Shown here: one piece after another, positions 20,200-30,770 of the stretch
How positions within the stretch are numbered: position 1 is the first letter of the stretch
Layout of the letters: every line of letters starts with the position of its first letter
DNA from: Durusdinium trenchii
Taxonomy: Eukaryota > Sar > Dinophyceae > Suessiales > Symbiodiniaceae
NCBI GenBank assembly: GCA_963970005.1
Contig: CAXAMN010018890.1
Location: 8,001 to 72,000 of the forward strand
Direction of reading: 5' to 3'
Length of the DNA: 64,000 bases
Made by a program: the position numbers and the translations under genes
Notes under the pieces: model-generated
Database searches by the model: none
What the model was told of the DNA's origin: nothing
The model's input: only the letters and a program-made list of their open reading frames with translations

Positions 20200-23100
20200 C
20201 TGACACGTCACCACAAGGACTACAGGAAGATTCTTTTCCCAGCAACTAAGTCCTGTCCTGTAGACACTGACTTGCTGGAAGACTTGCGACTGACAATCAT
20301 CAAGAAGAAAGAAGGAGGAGAAGAGATCAAGAAGATAGATGATTGGCGCAAGGCAAAATGGAAGGACCTACAAATTGGCTATGAATGGCGTGGTAGTTCA
20401 ATTTTTAAGTTCAAGCCAGATGCCAAAATTCCAGATCTTAAGATCAGGAAGGCTGGCATTGAGCACCGTGGCATTGGTGATCCCGATGCAGTGGTGCGCT
20501 CCTCCTCAGAAAAGGTTCCCATTGCAAAGGACAGGGAACCAGGCTTCTCTTCAGAGAAGGAAGGTGCACCATCCAGTGGCGCGGAAAAGCCCGCGCCGCC
20601 AAAGTTTCGGTATACTTCCAAGGGTTATGACCCATTTTGGAAGGGACATAAGTTGAAACCATCTGAGCCCTCACATGATTTAAAGGGTGATGATCTTGAG
20701 GAGTATACTCCCTCAGAACCACCTGAGAGGCCAGAAGGTGAACTTGTAGAAATTCCTAAAGCATCAAAAGGACCATCAAGTGATAAACATGAACCACTTG
20801 AACCAGGTGATGGCGCTCTTGAGCCTAGGCGGATTTCAATCCCATTACCTGGTAGTGAAGTTGTTGCAATGACACCGGCATATAGGAAGATGTTGCAGAG
20901 ACTGGAGGACAAGGTAGAGCTTTATAAGCTTCATGTGAAGCACTACCATATGAGTCCTACTCAGTTTCGTAGACGTGTTTCTATGTTGAAGCTTCCTGAC
21001 TCTGTTTTAGAGAAGTATGAATCAGTTGTCAGGAACTGCCGTGTTTGTAACACTTCAGTGGCACCTCCGCCACGAGCCAGAGTCTCCGGTATTAGAGCTT
21101 CATGTTTTGGTGATGTTGTTTTTGCTGATCATTGTGAGGTTGAACTTCACAAGAACAAGTATATCATTCTACTTGTTCTTGATGGTGCCACAAATCTTCT
21201 CTGGGCTACGGCGCAGAAAGACCTCATAGATCAAACCACCATCCAAGCATTGAGACAATGGTCTGATGAGAACAATTGCGTTCCGAAGGCCATCGTAGGA
21301 GACGAAGCCTTTTTCACAGATGCTTTTGTTGAATACTACAGGTTTCATGGTATACAACAATGTCCTTGTGGACCAAGAACTCCTTGGCCGAACCGAGCAG
21401 AGACAGCTGTACGTTTGTTCAAACGTATGTGGCATGTTATGAAGGTAGATCTGGATGACCCACGTTTTCGTGGTGTTACGGTCAGAGAAGTGGTCAAGAA
21501 AGTAGTGTGGGCAAGAAATTGTCAGTTGACTATCAGTGGATACTCACCAATAGAGATAGCAACTGGAAGGCGTCCACCAGATCTTTTTGACCTTGAGACC
21601 GCAAGCCCTGAGCAATTGTCAGCTAGTGCAGCCGCACAAGATCGTACAAATCTGGAACTACAACGTGTAGCTTTGAGAGCTCATCAAGAAGCACGACAAG
21701 CTCAGGACCTTCGAGCAGATCTTGCAAGAAGGACTATGCCAAGTGACGGTCCATATTTTCAGGGAGAGAAGGTTTTTATTTGGACTCAGGATTCATCAAA
21801 GTTCAAGGATAAAGGACGTTGGGTCCAAGCCAACACCGGTAAGGCAGTGGTACGTGTGAATCAGTCAAAGGTTAGACGAGATCACGATGAGTGGCATGAT
21901 GTTTCCATACCGGCATTAGACGATGAGAATCCGGAGAACTTACGTGAAGATCACGAACTGTATGTTGATGCCGAATTTGGAGAACAGTCTTTTTTCTTTT
22001 GTAATGATGATCATCCTGATGTTGTTGAGTTACTTCATGGAAACAGTGGATTATCTTGGTTCCTTTCAAAGAATGGTGTTAGAGTTGCATCTCCTATGGA
22101 TTTCAAGGCAGGATACAACTTTTCCACGTTGAAGGGTCAAGATGCTATTTGGCAGCAACTTGAGAGGTTGCAGCCCCACTGTGTAGTGATCAACAACCCT
22201 TCTCCCAAACAAAACAGAGCTTCTATTTGGTTGCTATGTTGCAATGTGATTGAGTGGCAGTTGAGAAGGAAGAAACATGTGTTTGTGACTGTTCCCAAAG
22301 GAAATAAATTTTGTCTGTTTTTACAGAAGTTCATTTCTTCTTTGGAGAATCCGGTTTTTCACTTTGATGTGGATATGAATTGTTTTTGCTATTGTCCGAA
22401 GGGAATGAGTTACGTGACAGTCTTCCACTCCTATGCATCCTGCCAAGGATGGAAAGGTATTGGTGACTGTTCCTTCCAAGCTAAAACAGTGCAAGCCACC
22501 AGAAGCAACCAGTACTTTAAGGATGCTGACTGGAAGAAGTTTCCATTTTCATTTTTGGTTGAGATGAATCGTTTCCTTCCTTATGGTGAGACTTCTGATA
22601 CACGTCAGAGTTTCCTTATTGAAGATCTTCTGGAAAATTTTGACTCTGGAAGTTTGTGTGGAACAGCTCTTTTGTTAGAGAGAGAAGCTCATCAGTCAAT
22701 TTTGTTGAATTTCGTAAGAACGGAAGAGACGACGGAAATTCCGGTTCCACTTCGACATATACTACCACAAAGGTTCACTACTACTGAACTGATCAGAACT
22801 TTGAGGCAGGTCGATGCACTACCTCAGAGATCAGAGTTTGATGTGACAACATCCTCTGATTCTCGAATTGTGTCATTGATTCCAGGCCTGAAGGAGATTA
22901 GACGAAGAACCTTGCCCCAGATGTATTTTGAGAGATGTAAGGTTTACCGTGGTACCTTTGGTAGAGTGCATCCTCTTTTCAATTCTGAAGATGATGCAGT
23001 GTTGATTATGTGGAAGCCAGGAAAATACCATCAGGTTTTCTTTATGTTTATGTCACAACTGTCTCCTCATCACGAACAGTTTTTGGTAGATCATTGGAGC

Positions 23101-26100
23101 ATGATCGTTTTCGAAGCAGAGACGACAGGCGCCGTGAAGCGCGTTGTGACTCCTGATGAAGTAGCTCTAGAGGATCCAAGGGATCAACCTCCAGACTACG
23201 GACCACCGATGGATGATGATATTATGGCTTATGAGCCAAATCCAGTCTCGGGGGAACAGCAGTATTTTGATACAGACGATGAAGATATGAATCCGCCTGG
23301 TGGTGATGGACCGGGTGGCAACCCTGATGATCATCAGGGTGGACAACCTCCGGGACCACCTCCGACAGGTCCCGTAGCTGTTCCGAATCAGTTCGGAAAT
23401 CCCGATGTTCCTTTGGAGCAACTCGGATATCCATCGAGCGATCCGGAAGAGGCAATGCCGGAGATTTCAAGTGAATCCCGTCCGCCAGATGATCCGGGTC
23501 AACCGCCGATAGGTTTTCCGATCGATACGGATCCCGTTCATCCGTTCGTTCCGTCGCCCGATTCGAACACGCCGGAGCCAGAACCATATGTTCCAGAGAA
23601 TCGTGAACGTCACAGCAAGCACATGAGAAAGCTTTCTGTGGACTCAACTGATGCTTTGCCAAAGGCCAAGGTGAAGTTTCAGGTTAAACGTTCTAAGGTT
23701 CAGTTGCCGGGACATGACGAACCTATTCCGGCACCTCCGAAGTCTGTTCCGAAAAGTTTCTTTCCTGGACATTCGGAGAATCCGACAGCATCAAGTTCGA
23801 ATCAGCCACAAGCGGCCGACATTCCCGTGCCTCCGAGCACAGTCGAAGATGAAGATAATCAGACGACTGATTCGAATGAGACAGATTCAGAACCTATTTT
23901 TGATGAAGAAGATGTGAAAGGTTTTGAGAAGGATCCAGACAAGGATCTGGACGATGAGAAAAATCTTTTTGTTAGTTTTGACGATATGGATTTTTGTGTC
24001 GTAGGTCCGAACCAAGCTCCTCCGAGTTTTAACTCGTATGATCCGAAAGGCTTTTCACAATTCTGCCAGTATCTCGCAAAGACAACAGCTAAGAAGACGC
24101 CGAAGGCAGAGAGTGTGATTACTCCGGAAGTGCTCCGGAAGTATGCCAAAGAGATCAAGCAAGCAAAACTAGAGGAGTTTCGCAGCTTTTTAGATTTTAC
24201 TGCGATGAAGTATCGTGACCGAAGAAAGCGCAAGATCGATAACTATGTTACCGGTCGATGGGTCCTGACCATCAAGATTGACAAAGATGGTAATTTTAAG
24301 AAGTTTAAGGCCAGATGGGTCTGTCGAGGCTTCCAAGATGCCCAGAAATGGGACCTCCAGACGGACTCGCCAACCGCGACCAGGTATGGTTTTCGCGTAG
24401 CATGTCAGCATGCAGCCTCTTCTTTTTGGGACCTGTTACACATCGACTTGAAAACTGCCTTTCTTCAGGGGGAACTTTACGACCTCGAGCGACGCGTTAT
24501 TCACGTTCAACTTCCGACTGACATCGGATTGCCGCCGTATCTCGTCGGATTGTGCACCCGTTCAGTGTACGGATTGAGTGACGCGCCTCGTCGCTGGTGG
24601 AATCGACTCGACAAGTTTTTGCACTCACTCGGATTAGTTCCGACTCGAGCCGATGGGTGCACGTACGTCTGCTACTCCGGATGTTTGAAGGTTCCTAAGG
24701 CTGTGAACTACTCGTCAGAGGAGATGCCAGCCGAACCGGAACCGGTCTCATTCTACGTAGCAGGTGCGCCGCCGAACGAATTCCACGACACGGCGGAGGA
24801 AGTTCGTAGGTCTTTTCTCTGTGAAGAACGTCTGTTTTCGGTGTGTTACGGAAATAGGTCGGAGAAGACGGTGATGCGTAAACAGCTTAAGGTAGAGGAT
24901 GGAAAATGGACTCCTGTGATAGATCAGGAACTCCAGAATTTCCTTGACTCGGTAGAGCAGAAGCCAGGTTGGCACCAATATGCAAATGGCCATGCTCAAG
25001 TTGCGTATCGCGCTAAAGCTCTTCGCACTCCTGAACCTACGTATTCGCGTTCGCGTTTTTGTTTTCGGACTTCGATAGTTAAGCGTAAGGGTGTTTGGTG
25101 GCTTCTCGAGACAAACAATGATATTCGCAACGAGAAGAATACAGTGACGTTAGAGGAAGAAGCTGAAACGCTTGTCAGTATTTTTCTTCTTGCAGAACAT
25201 ACGTATACTGTGACACAAACGCCTCAGCTTATACCTGAAGTTGTGGAAGAGTTGCTTGAGCATTTTATGGACCCTGAGCATGGAAGTAATTCTAAGAATA
25301 GGTCACCAATTGGTATGTGTTGTTTACATGTTGATGATCTTTTTGTGACAGGTAATGATATCTTTTTGAAACAGTTCAAGGATATTGTGAAGTCACAGTT
25401 TAAGATTGGACATGAGGACACTAATGACCTGATGTTTACTGGACAACGTGTTGCTTGGAAGATGCAAGAGAAGACCAAGAAGAAGGAGTATATCTCAGTA
25501 GAGCAATCCCTCTGTGTTCAAGAATTGACTGAGATTATCATTCCGAAAGGTTTGAAGGATGAAGACAAGTGTGACAAGGACATGCACACAGCCTTCAGAT
25601 CCCTTCTTGGCAGCATAAACTGGTTACAATCCAGAACACAATTCCAAGCACGCTACCAATTCTCAAGGTCAGCCTCAGCATCAGCAGGACCTACAATAGG
25701 TGATTGTAAGGCCCTGAACAAGCTGCGCAAACAAATCGTGACTGACCCTATGGAGTTACGGTTTTGGCCACTTGAAGGTAGTCCACGCTTAATTGCTATG
25801 CCAGATGCCGCATTCAGGAACAACAGCGACAAATCCTCTCAACGTGCCATGGTTATTTTTATGGGTGAGCAAAGGAAGGCAAAACAGAAGAACACTAAAG
25901 GCTCACTTATTTTCTTTGAATCTTCAAAGATCAAGAGAACAACCCTGTCCACAACTGTTGCAGAGTTGTATGCATTTATGAAGTGTTATGGCACTTGCCA
26001 AATGCTTAGAGGCTTGATCAAGGACATTACAGGTGACTCTACTGACATTCACACGCGCACTGATGCTAACAATCTTGTGACTACAGCTAGTACTACTCAT

Positions 26101-26409
26101 GTTCCTGAGCAACAGGAGACTATTCATATGATCCAAATGCTTAGGAAGGAAGCATGCTCTGGTGCAATTGCTGACTTGTCACATATACGCACTCAGTGGT
26201 GTCTTGCTGACTGTCTTACTAAGAAGTCTGCTAGTCCTCAAGCTTTGATAGATGCAGTACGCAGTGGTTGTTTAAAGGAAGTTGACGCACATCCACCCTT
26301 TAGATCTCTTATTGAACACAAGGCATATTTGCGTGGATGGATTCCTACAGTATGCACACATGTTGACTTTTCACATGATGTGTTTTATCTTGGAGATTCT
26401 TTGCACTGA
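20200..26409 (+). CDS. pol: pol: integrase, reverse transcriptase, RNase H
   Basis: Open for 2,069 codons after the stop at 20197; no separate start is evident, so translation probably depended on a gag-pol fusion. Domains: HHCC zinc segment at about 20936-21060 (HYH ... CRVCNTS); integrase catalytic triad Asp 21127 (FADHCEV), Asp 21301 (IVGDEAFF) and Glu 21400 (PNRAETAV), spacing D-x57-D-x32-E; methyltransferase-like segment 22021-22485; Pro/Asp/Glu-rich linker to about 24000; RT (RVT_2) from about 24240, with HIDLKTAFLQGE and HVDDLFVTG at 25326; a roughly 213-residue insertion before the VDD motif; RNase H with PDAAF, VAELYAF, RTDANN and ADCLTKK to 26235. IN-RT-RH order defines Ty1/copia. 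Pol is uninterrupted in this copy. Confidence 0.92.
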   Translation: MTRHHKDYRKILFPATKSCPVDTDLLEDLRLTIIKKKEGGEEIKKIDDWRKAKWKDLQIGYEWRGSSIFKFKPDAKIPDLKIRKAGIEHRGIGDPDAVVRSSSEKVPIAKDREPGFSSEKEGAPSSGAEKPAPPKFRYTSKGYDPFWKGHKLKPSEPSHDLKGDDLEEYTPSEPPERPEGELVEIPKASKGPSSDKHEPLEPGDGALEPRRISIPLPGSEVVAMTPAYRKMLQRLEDKVELYKLHVKHYHMSPTQFRRRVSMLKLPDSVLEKYESVVRNCRVCNTSVAPPPRARVSGIRASCFGDVVFADHCEVELHKNKYIILLVLDGATNLLWATAQKDLIDQTTIQALRQWSDENNCVPKAIVGDEAFFTDAFVEYYRFHGIQQCPCGPRTPWPNRAETAVRLFKRMWHVMKVDLDDPRFRGVTVREVVKKVVWARNCQLTISGYSPIEIATGRRPPDLFDLETASPEQLSASAAAQDRTNLELQRVALRAHQEARQAQDLRADLARRTMPSDGPYFQGEKVFIWTQDSSKFKDKGRWVQANTGKAVVRVNQSKVRRDHDEWHDVSIPALDDENPENLREDHELYVDAEFGEQSFFFCNDDHPDVVELLHGNSGLSWFLSKNGVRVASPMDFKAGYNFSTLKGQDAIWQQLERLQPHCVVINNPSPKQNRASIWLLCCNVIEWQLRRKKHVFVTVPKGNKFCLFLQKFISSLENPVFHFDVDMNCFCYCPKGMSYVTVFHSYASCQGWKGIGDCSFQAKTVQATRSNQYFKDADWKKFPFSFLVEMNRFLPYGETSDTRQSFLIEDLLENFDSGSLCGTALLLEREAHQSILLNFVRTEETTEIPVPLRHILPQRFTTTELIRTLRQVDALPQRSEFDVTTSSDSRIVSLIPGLKEIRRRTLPQMYFERCKVYRGTFGRVHPLFNSEDDAVLIMWKPGKYHQVFFMFMSQLSPHHEQFLVDHWSMIVFEAETTGAVKRVVTPDEVALEDPRDQPPDYGPPMDDDIMAYEPNPVSGEQQYFDTDDEDMNPPGGDGPGGNPDDHQGGQPPGPPPTGPVAVPNQFGNPDVPLEQLGYPSSDPEEAMPEISSESRPPDDPGQPPIGFPIDTDPVHPFVPSPDSNTPEPEPYVPENRERHSKHMRKLSVDSTDALPKAKVKFQVKRSKVQLPGHDEPIPAPPKSVPKSFFPGHSENPTASSSNQPQAADIPVPPSTVEDEDNQTTDSNETDSEPIFDEEDVKGFEKDPDKDLDDEKNLFVSFDDMDFCVVGPNQAPPSFNSYDPKGFSQFCQYLAKTTAKKTPKAESVITPEVLRKYAKEIKQAKLEEFRSFLDFTAMKYRDRRKRKIDNYVTGRWVLTIKIDKDGNFKKFKARWVCRGFQDAQKWDLQTDSPTATRYGFRVACQHAASSFWDLLHIDLKTAFLQGELYDLERRVIHVQLPTDIGLPPYLVGLCTRSVYGLSDAPRRWWNRLDKFLHSLGLVPTRADGCTYVCYSGCLKVPKAVNYSSEEMPAEPEPVSFYVAGAPPNEFHDTAEEVRRSFLCEERLFSVCYGNRSEKTVMRKQLKVEDGKWTPVIDQELQNFLDSVEQKPGWHQYANGHAQVAYRAKALRTPEPTYSRSRFCFRTSIVKRKGVWWLLETNNDIRNEKNTVTLEEEAETLVSIFLLAEHTYTVTQTPQLIPEVVEELLEHFMDPEHGSNSKNRSPIGMCCLHVDDLFVTGNDIFLKQFKDIVKSQFKIGHEDTNDLMFTGQRVAWKMQEKTKKKEYISVEQSLCVQELTEIIIPKGLKDEDKCDKDMHTAFRSLLGSINWLQSRTQFQARYQFSRSASASAGPTIGDCKALNKLRKQIVTDPMELRFWPLEGSPRLIAMPDAAFRNNSDKSSQRAMVIFMGEQRKAKQKNTKGSLIFFESSKIKRTTLSTTVAELYAFMKCYGTCQMLRGLIKDITGDSTDIHTRTDANNLVTTASTTHVPEQQETIHMIQMLRKEACSGAIADLSHIRTQWCLADCLTKKSASPQALIDAVRSGCLKEVDAHPPFRSLIEHKAYLRGWIPTVCTHVDFSHDVFYLGDSLH

Positions 26410-26611
26410 GAGTGAGAGGAGAGAATTCAATGCGTGCAGTTTTGTTTTGGAGACATTTGAATCTCTTTCATGAATTTGTGCCTGCGGCTCAAATTAGCTT
26501 AGCAAGATCAGCACTTTTCTTTCGAAGACTATTGCTTTGCATTATCGACTACCTGTCATTTCTCAGACTCAGGACGCCGGCCTCTGACCGGTGGACTTTG
26601 TGTCAACAGAG
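26410..26611 (+). other. Spacer between pol and the accessory region
   Basis: About 200 bp with no conserved frame. It ends in tgtgtcaacag directly before agATGGCC, which could act as a cis- or trans-splice acceptor that places the accessory frame at the 5' end of its own mRNA. That is inference. Confidence 0.4.
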
Positions 26612-26965
26612 ATGGCCGGTCAGGGAGCGTCCAGCAGACCTCCACTCAATCTCCTTGAGTATGCTCAAAACTGGTCGTGCAAGGTTCCCTGGGGGAAATC
26701 TGAGAACTGGGCAAATCGTTTGAGGCGCCCACGCACGCTGGTTGAGTTCCAAAAGAACTCAGAGCAGGATGAGCTGATCATAGCTGACATTCTAGCAATG
26801 TGTTTGACGCCTGGGAACCGTGATAGTTTCGATTTTCGAGTACGATGGTTCTCAGAGATTGCCAGATACGCTCTTGGCTATGTCACCCAAGAAGAAGAGG
26901 ATGAATATGAGAGGAGAAGACAGTTCGTGGCGACAAGAGCCTCGTGGAGGCACAACGAATATGGA

Positions 26966-27640
26966 AAGATCAGCACGGGGCTCAACTATATGCTACGACG
27001 TGATCGTTCTCTCGACAGATTGATGGACAATAGGGCGATGATAGAGCTTATGCCTCTGATTACAGAGGGAACTGCTCGTATGCCACAACCCTTCACGATT
27101 CATCCTTCTGCATTCTTTGCTATATTGCATAGCGATGAAAAGCAAAGATTTCATCTGGTGATTCGCTTGGACAAGAATGTTTGGCACAACACAGGCAATC
27201 AATATGATATGCCCTTCTCCATTCGTTTGGGAGTGAACCAAGGGCATACAGGACTCTCATAAAACATCAGTCCAGAGAAGTTGAATCATAGGTTGACTTC
27301 TGTTGAGGCAAGATGTTTGGGACATGTTTTTCATTGTTACCAAGAAGGAGAACTGGGCCAGCGTTGCAAGGTATGGTTTGATGAGAGATCCACAAAGTTG
27401 GAATAGAAGGAATAGAGGTGAAGGAAGAGATTATGTTCATTTTATGTACAGCAATCCACAAACTTTGCCTTACATTCCTTTAGGTCCAGGTACAGTGGTT
27501 CCAAGGAACTATGGCCAGCCTTTGTATGTGAAGCTTAACGTGATTAGTTGGCTTCAAGCTGGACGTCCTCTGTATTTCAGCAACAATGGAGTGGTGCTTG
27601 CACATTGTGATGTAGAGCCCACATATTTGGACATTAGTGG
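26966..27640 (+). pseudogene. KptA/Tpt1-like RNA 2'-phosphotransferase domain
   Basis: Tpt1/KptA enzymes transfer the 2'-phosphate left at an RNA ligation junction to NAD+, through an ADP-ribosylated intermediate. Seen in order: ISTGLNYMLRRDRSL (family: LSKxLSxxLRHxP), a mid-domain SDEKQRFHLVIR (family: NDKQRFEL), IRLGVNQGHTG (family: IRANQGHS, with the catalytic His), then after the frame break VTKKENWASVARYGL (family: YHGTxxxxWxxIxxxGL), DYVHFMYS (family: RxHVHLS), and YVKLNVISWLQAGRPLYFS followed by NNGVVL (family: Gxx(F/Y)xSxNGVxL) and PTYL (family: PPEYL). The length of about 225 codons fits the family. The Arg of the first motif and the His of QGH are retained. A stop (27260) and a shift (near 27335) fall between the two lobes, so this copy is inactive unless recoded. 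Confidence 0.75.
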
Positions 27641-30600
27641 AGATGAACCACAACCACAAGATGCTCCAGAGCCAGCTAAGGAGTTGAGTACACCTTTGTC
27701 CACAGAGGAGATGGTGGAGAAGGTCAACAGGGAGAAGAAGCAACAAGAAACTTTGCGATCCTTGTTCAAAAGACTCTCACAGGACACGGCATTTGCATTG
27801 GAAACTATCAGAAGGATTAATGCAGATGAGCCTGGGGTGGAACAAACCAGAAGGCATATGTCTCTTTGGTTAGATGAGCTGACCTACGATGCCATTGCGA
27901 GATTTTTCAGCTCTGACAATGATCCTACACGTGAGTACAATCGTTCACGATTGAGGTCACGTCAGGTGATGCCTGAAGGCCATTATCAACCAGGATGGTC
28001 TTTAATTCCACCTAAAGAGATTGATGATCGTGATCCTTGGAGCATCTTAGGCTATAGTGCTCCAACGTTGATTGTCAATGGAGATGGTGCTACCTCGAGA
28101 TCTTTGTTTATGGTACACCCATTAGTTCTGAGCAAGGATCAGCAAGATCTGGTGAAGGCTGATGAGGAAGTGATTCGCTTTGACCACCTATGGAGGGACA
28201 TCACTTCAAGGAGATCAACAGCAAGGACTTCTGGAGAACCTCAACAGGATGAAGAAGATGACTCTGCTCATGTTGCTGAGCGTGAGATGACATGGTTCAT
28301 TCAGAATGTCAACAACCTGATTCTCAACCCATGGATGGTATATGACATTGGCATGGTATCACTCCATGATCGCCGAGGAACACGTGTACTTCAGAGCACT
28401 GGAGAAGACGTGATTCTGGTGCGGGATTGGGACAGGTTGACAAGACACCAGAGAGAATATTTTTGTAGAAGATACAAGTTGCTGCGTCCAAACATTTTTG
28501 GAACAGAGGATGACCCCAAGACGTATGCGCCGAGTTTTGAACCTGGAATTTGTCAGTGGATGGAGTTGGCACAAACTGGATATCAACAGTTTTTCTTCAT
28601 CCGTGCTTGGGAGAATGGACGCCGCTGGGCTGAAATTCTGACAGACCATGGTATTCAATCTGCAGAACTTTCAAGTTTCTTGGATATGTGCAGAGATCCC
28701 AAATTGCTGGGTTGGAACTTTGGTATTCCAGAACCTCAGTGGGATAATTTTGGCAACTCAGTGGAGGAAGCATTCAACAATCCTTGATTTGCCAAATTGC
28801 ACTATCGCTTCAAGCAGGAGGAAGAGATTGGTCGTGTCATGCACCTTTTGTCTGAACTTGTTTGTGACTTTTTCATCAAGGTGCTTCCCAGGTGGGTTCT
28901 TAACCATTCGATCTTGTGGGAAGAGTTTATGATTTTGGATCCAATCACAAATCTCCCTGTTTACAAGACTTCAGAGGATGCCTTATATGCAGAAGAGGAT
29001 CCAGAGAAGTATCATACACATTTTGCTATGAACTTCAAGAAATTCCGTTTTTCTGCAAGAGTTGTGTGGTATTTGATTGACCGTGACAGGAATCATTTAG
29101 AGAGTTTTCTTCACAACTCCAACAGCAGATTTGTGCAACATGCATGCTATCAACTTCGTGAATATGTTCAAGCGCGTGTTGCAGTTTCTGATCCCTTGTA
29201 TGAGATGATCAAGAAGGAAGAGTTTGAACGCCAATACAATTCCAAGTTTTTGGAGGCGATTTCTTGCTCTCGTGTTGTAGTTGAGCCTGTAAGTTCAGGG
29301 ACGTTTGAGCCATCATCGAAGCTGAACTTAAAGGCACTACAAAACATCCTGAAGGGTGTCTACAAGATCCAGAAGGATGAGGAGCGTGCCAGAGAACGTG
29401 AGGAAGAAGAAGAACAGGCAGCTCAAAACATCTCAAACTTGATGGCAGATGATATGGAGCTTGATTTTGATGATGACAACGTGCCAGTATGGCGCTCCAT
29501 TGTCAACAAGTATAGAGAAGGTGATCAGGTGTTGCGGGGAGAAGCAGTGAAGATTACTCATCTTTACAAGGATAAAAAGGACAATGAGAAGGCAACTGAG
29601 TTTTTCAGTTCAGAAAGGACAGATTTTTTATGAGACCTCAGATTCTCTTCCAAGAACCAAGGAAGAAGATTTTATAGAAGACTTGCTCACCAAGGATGTT
29701 GCAGAACAAGCTTTTGAGGCAGGTGAAGAAGTTCCTCCATACACAAGAGTCTCCACTATCACTGGTGGAATCTATACTGGTAGTATGGTGCTTGTGGAAG
29801 GTGAAGATATGGAAGAGGAAGTCCCTGAAGATGATCCTGCAATGGAACTCGAGAAAGATGAAGAAGTTTTTGATGAGAATGCAGGTGCTTTTCCTTCAGA
29901 GGAACTAAAGATGGAAGTGGACCAGGAGGAAGCCAAGGATGAGTCAGCGCCACACTTTCTGTCAAGAGAGATAGGTGAGGACTCAGCTGCATCGCACTTA
30001 CCATCAGGTGAGAAGGATGCTAACCTTGATGATACTCCAAGTCTGCCGAAATCTAAGAGAAGCCGCCTGAATAAAATTCCTGATCCTCATTTTCATGAAG
30101 AAGTTCAGGATGATGCAACTTTTGAGGAGAAGAAGAAGGCGGTGGAGAAGATAAGAGAGGTCAGAGAGGATGATGGAGAGAAGAAATTGGAGGCTGAAAT
30201 CCAAGAATCTTTTTCATCTGAAGTAGTTGCTGATAAGGATCCTGTGGATGCTAACAATACCTATGAGTTGCATACCTCACCTTTGAGGTTGCTTGGAGAG
30301 CGTACAGGAGATCCAGGTATTGGCTTTTATCAACAATGCTTCAGGGAAACTCACGCGAGATTGTTGAACCATGTTTGTTTCAGAGAAGGTGAGCTTTCCC
30401 ATCCTCACTATCAGTCAAGGATCAACGAGAACGACTTTGTTCGATCCATTCGAAAGGTCTGTCTAGTACCTCCACCTGATTGTTATGAGGACAGCCGCGA
30501 GCATGACCTGAAGAGATTTTTCATCAATGATGATCGCATCGTTTATTTGGATGACAAGTATCAGGTCGATCCAAGGGCCCTTGAAAGGGCAGAACAAGCT

Positions 30601-30770
30601 CGAGAAGATTTGGAGGTCACAAAGGAACAGTTTAGAGGAGAACTGGAATTATATGGTCCCAAGGGACCCAGTTGGGACTATGTCGCCTTCTATGAAGAGC
30701 TGTGCCAAAGGTTCCTCAAAGGAAGAATAGAAGAACAATATGGAACTAATTTATTGGCCAGCTCAGAGTC

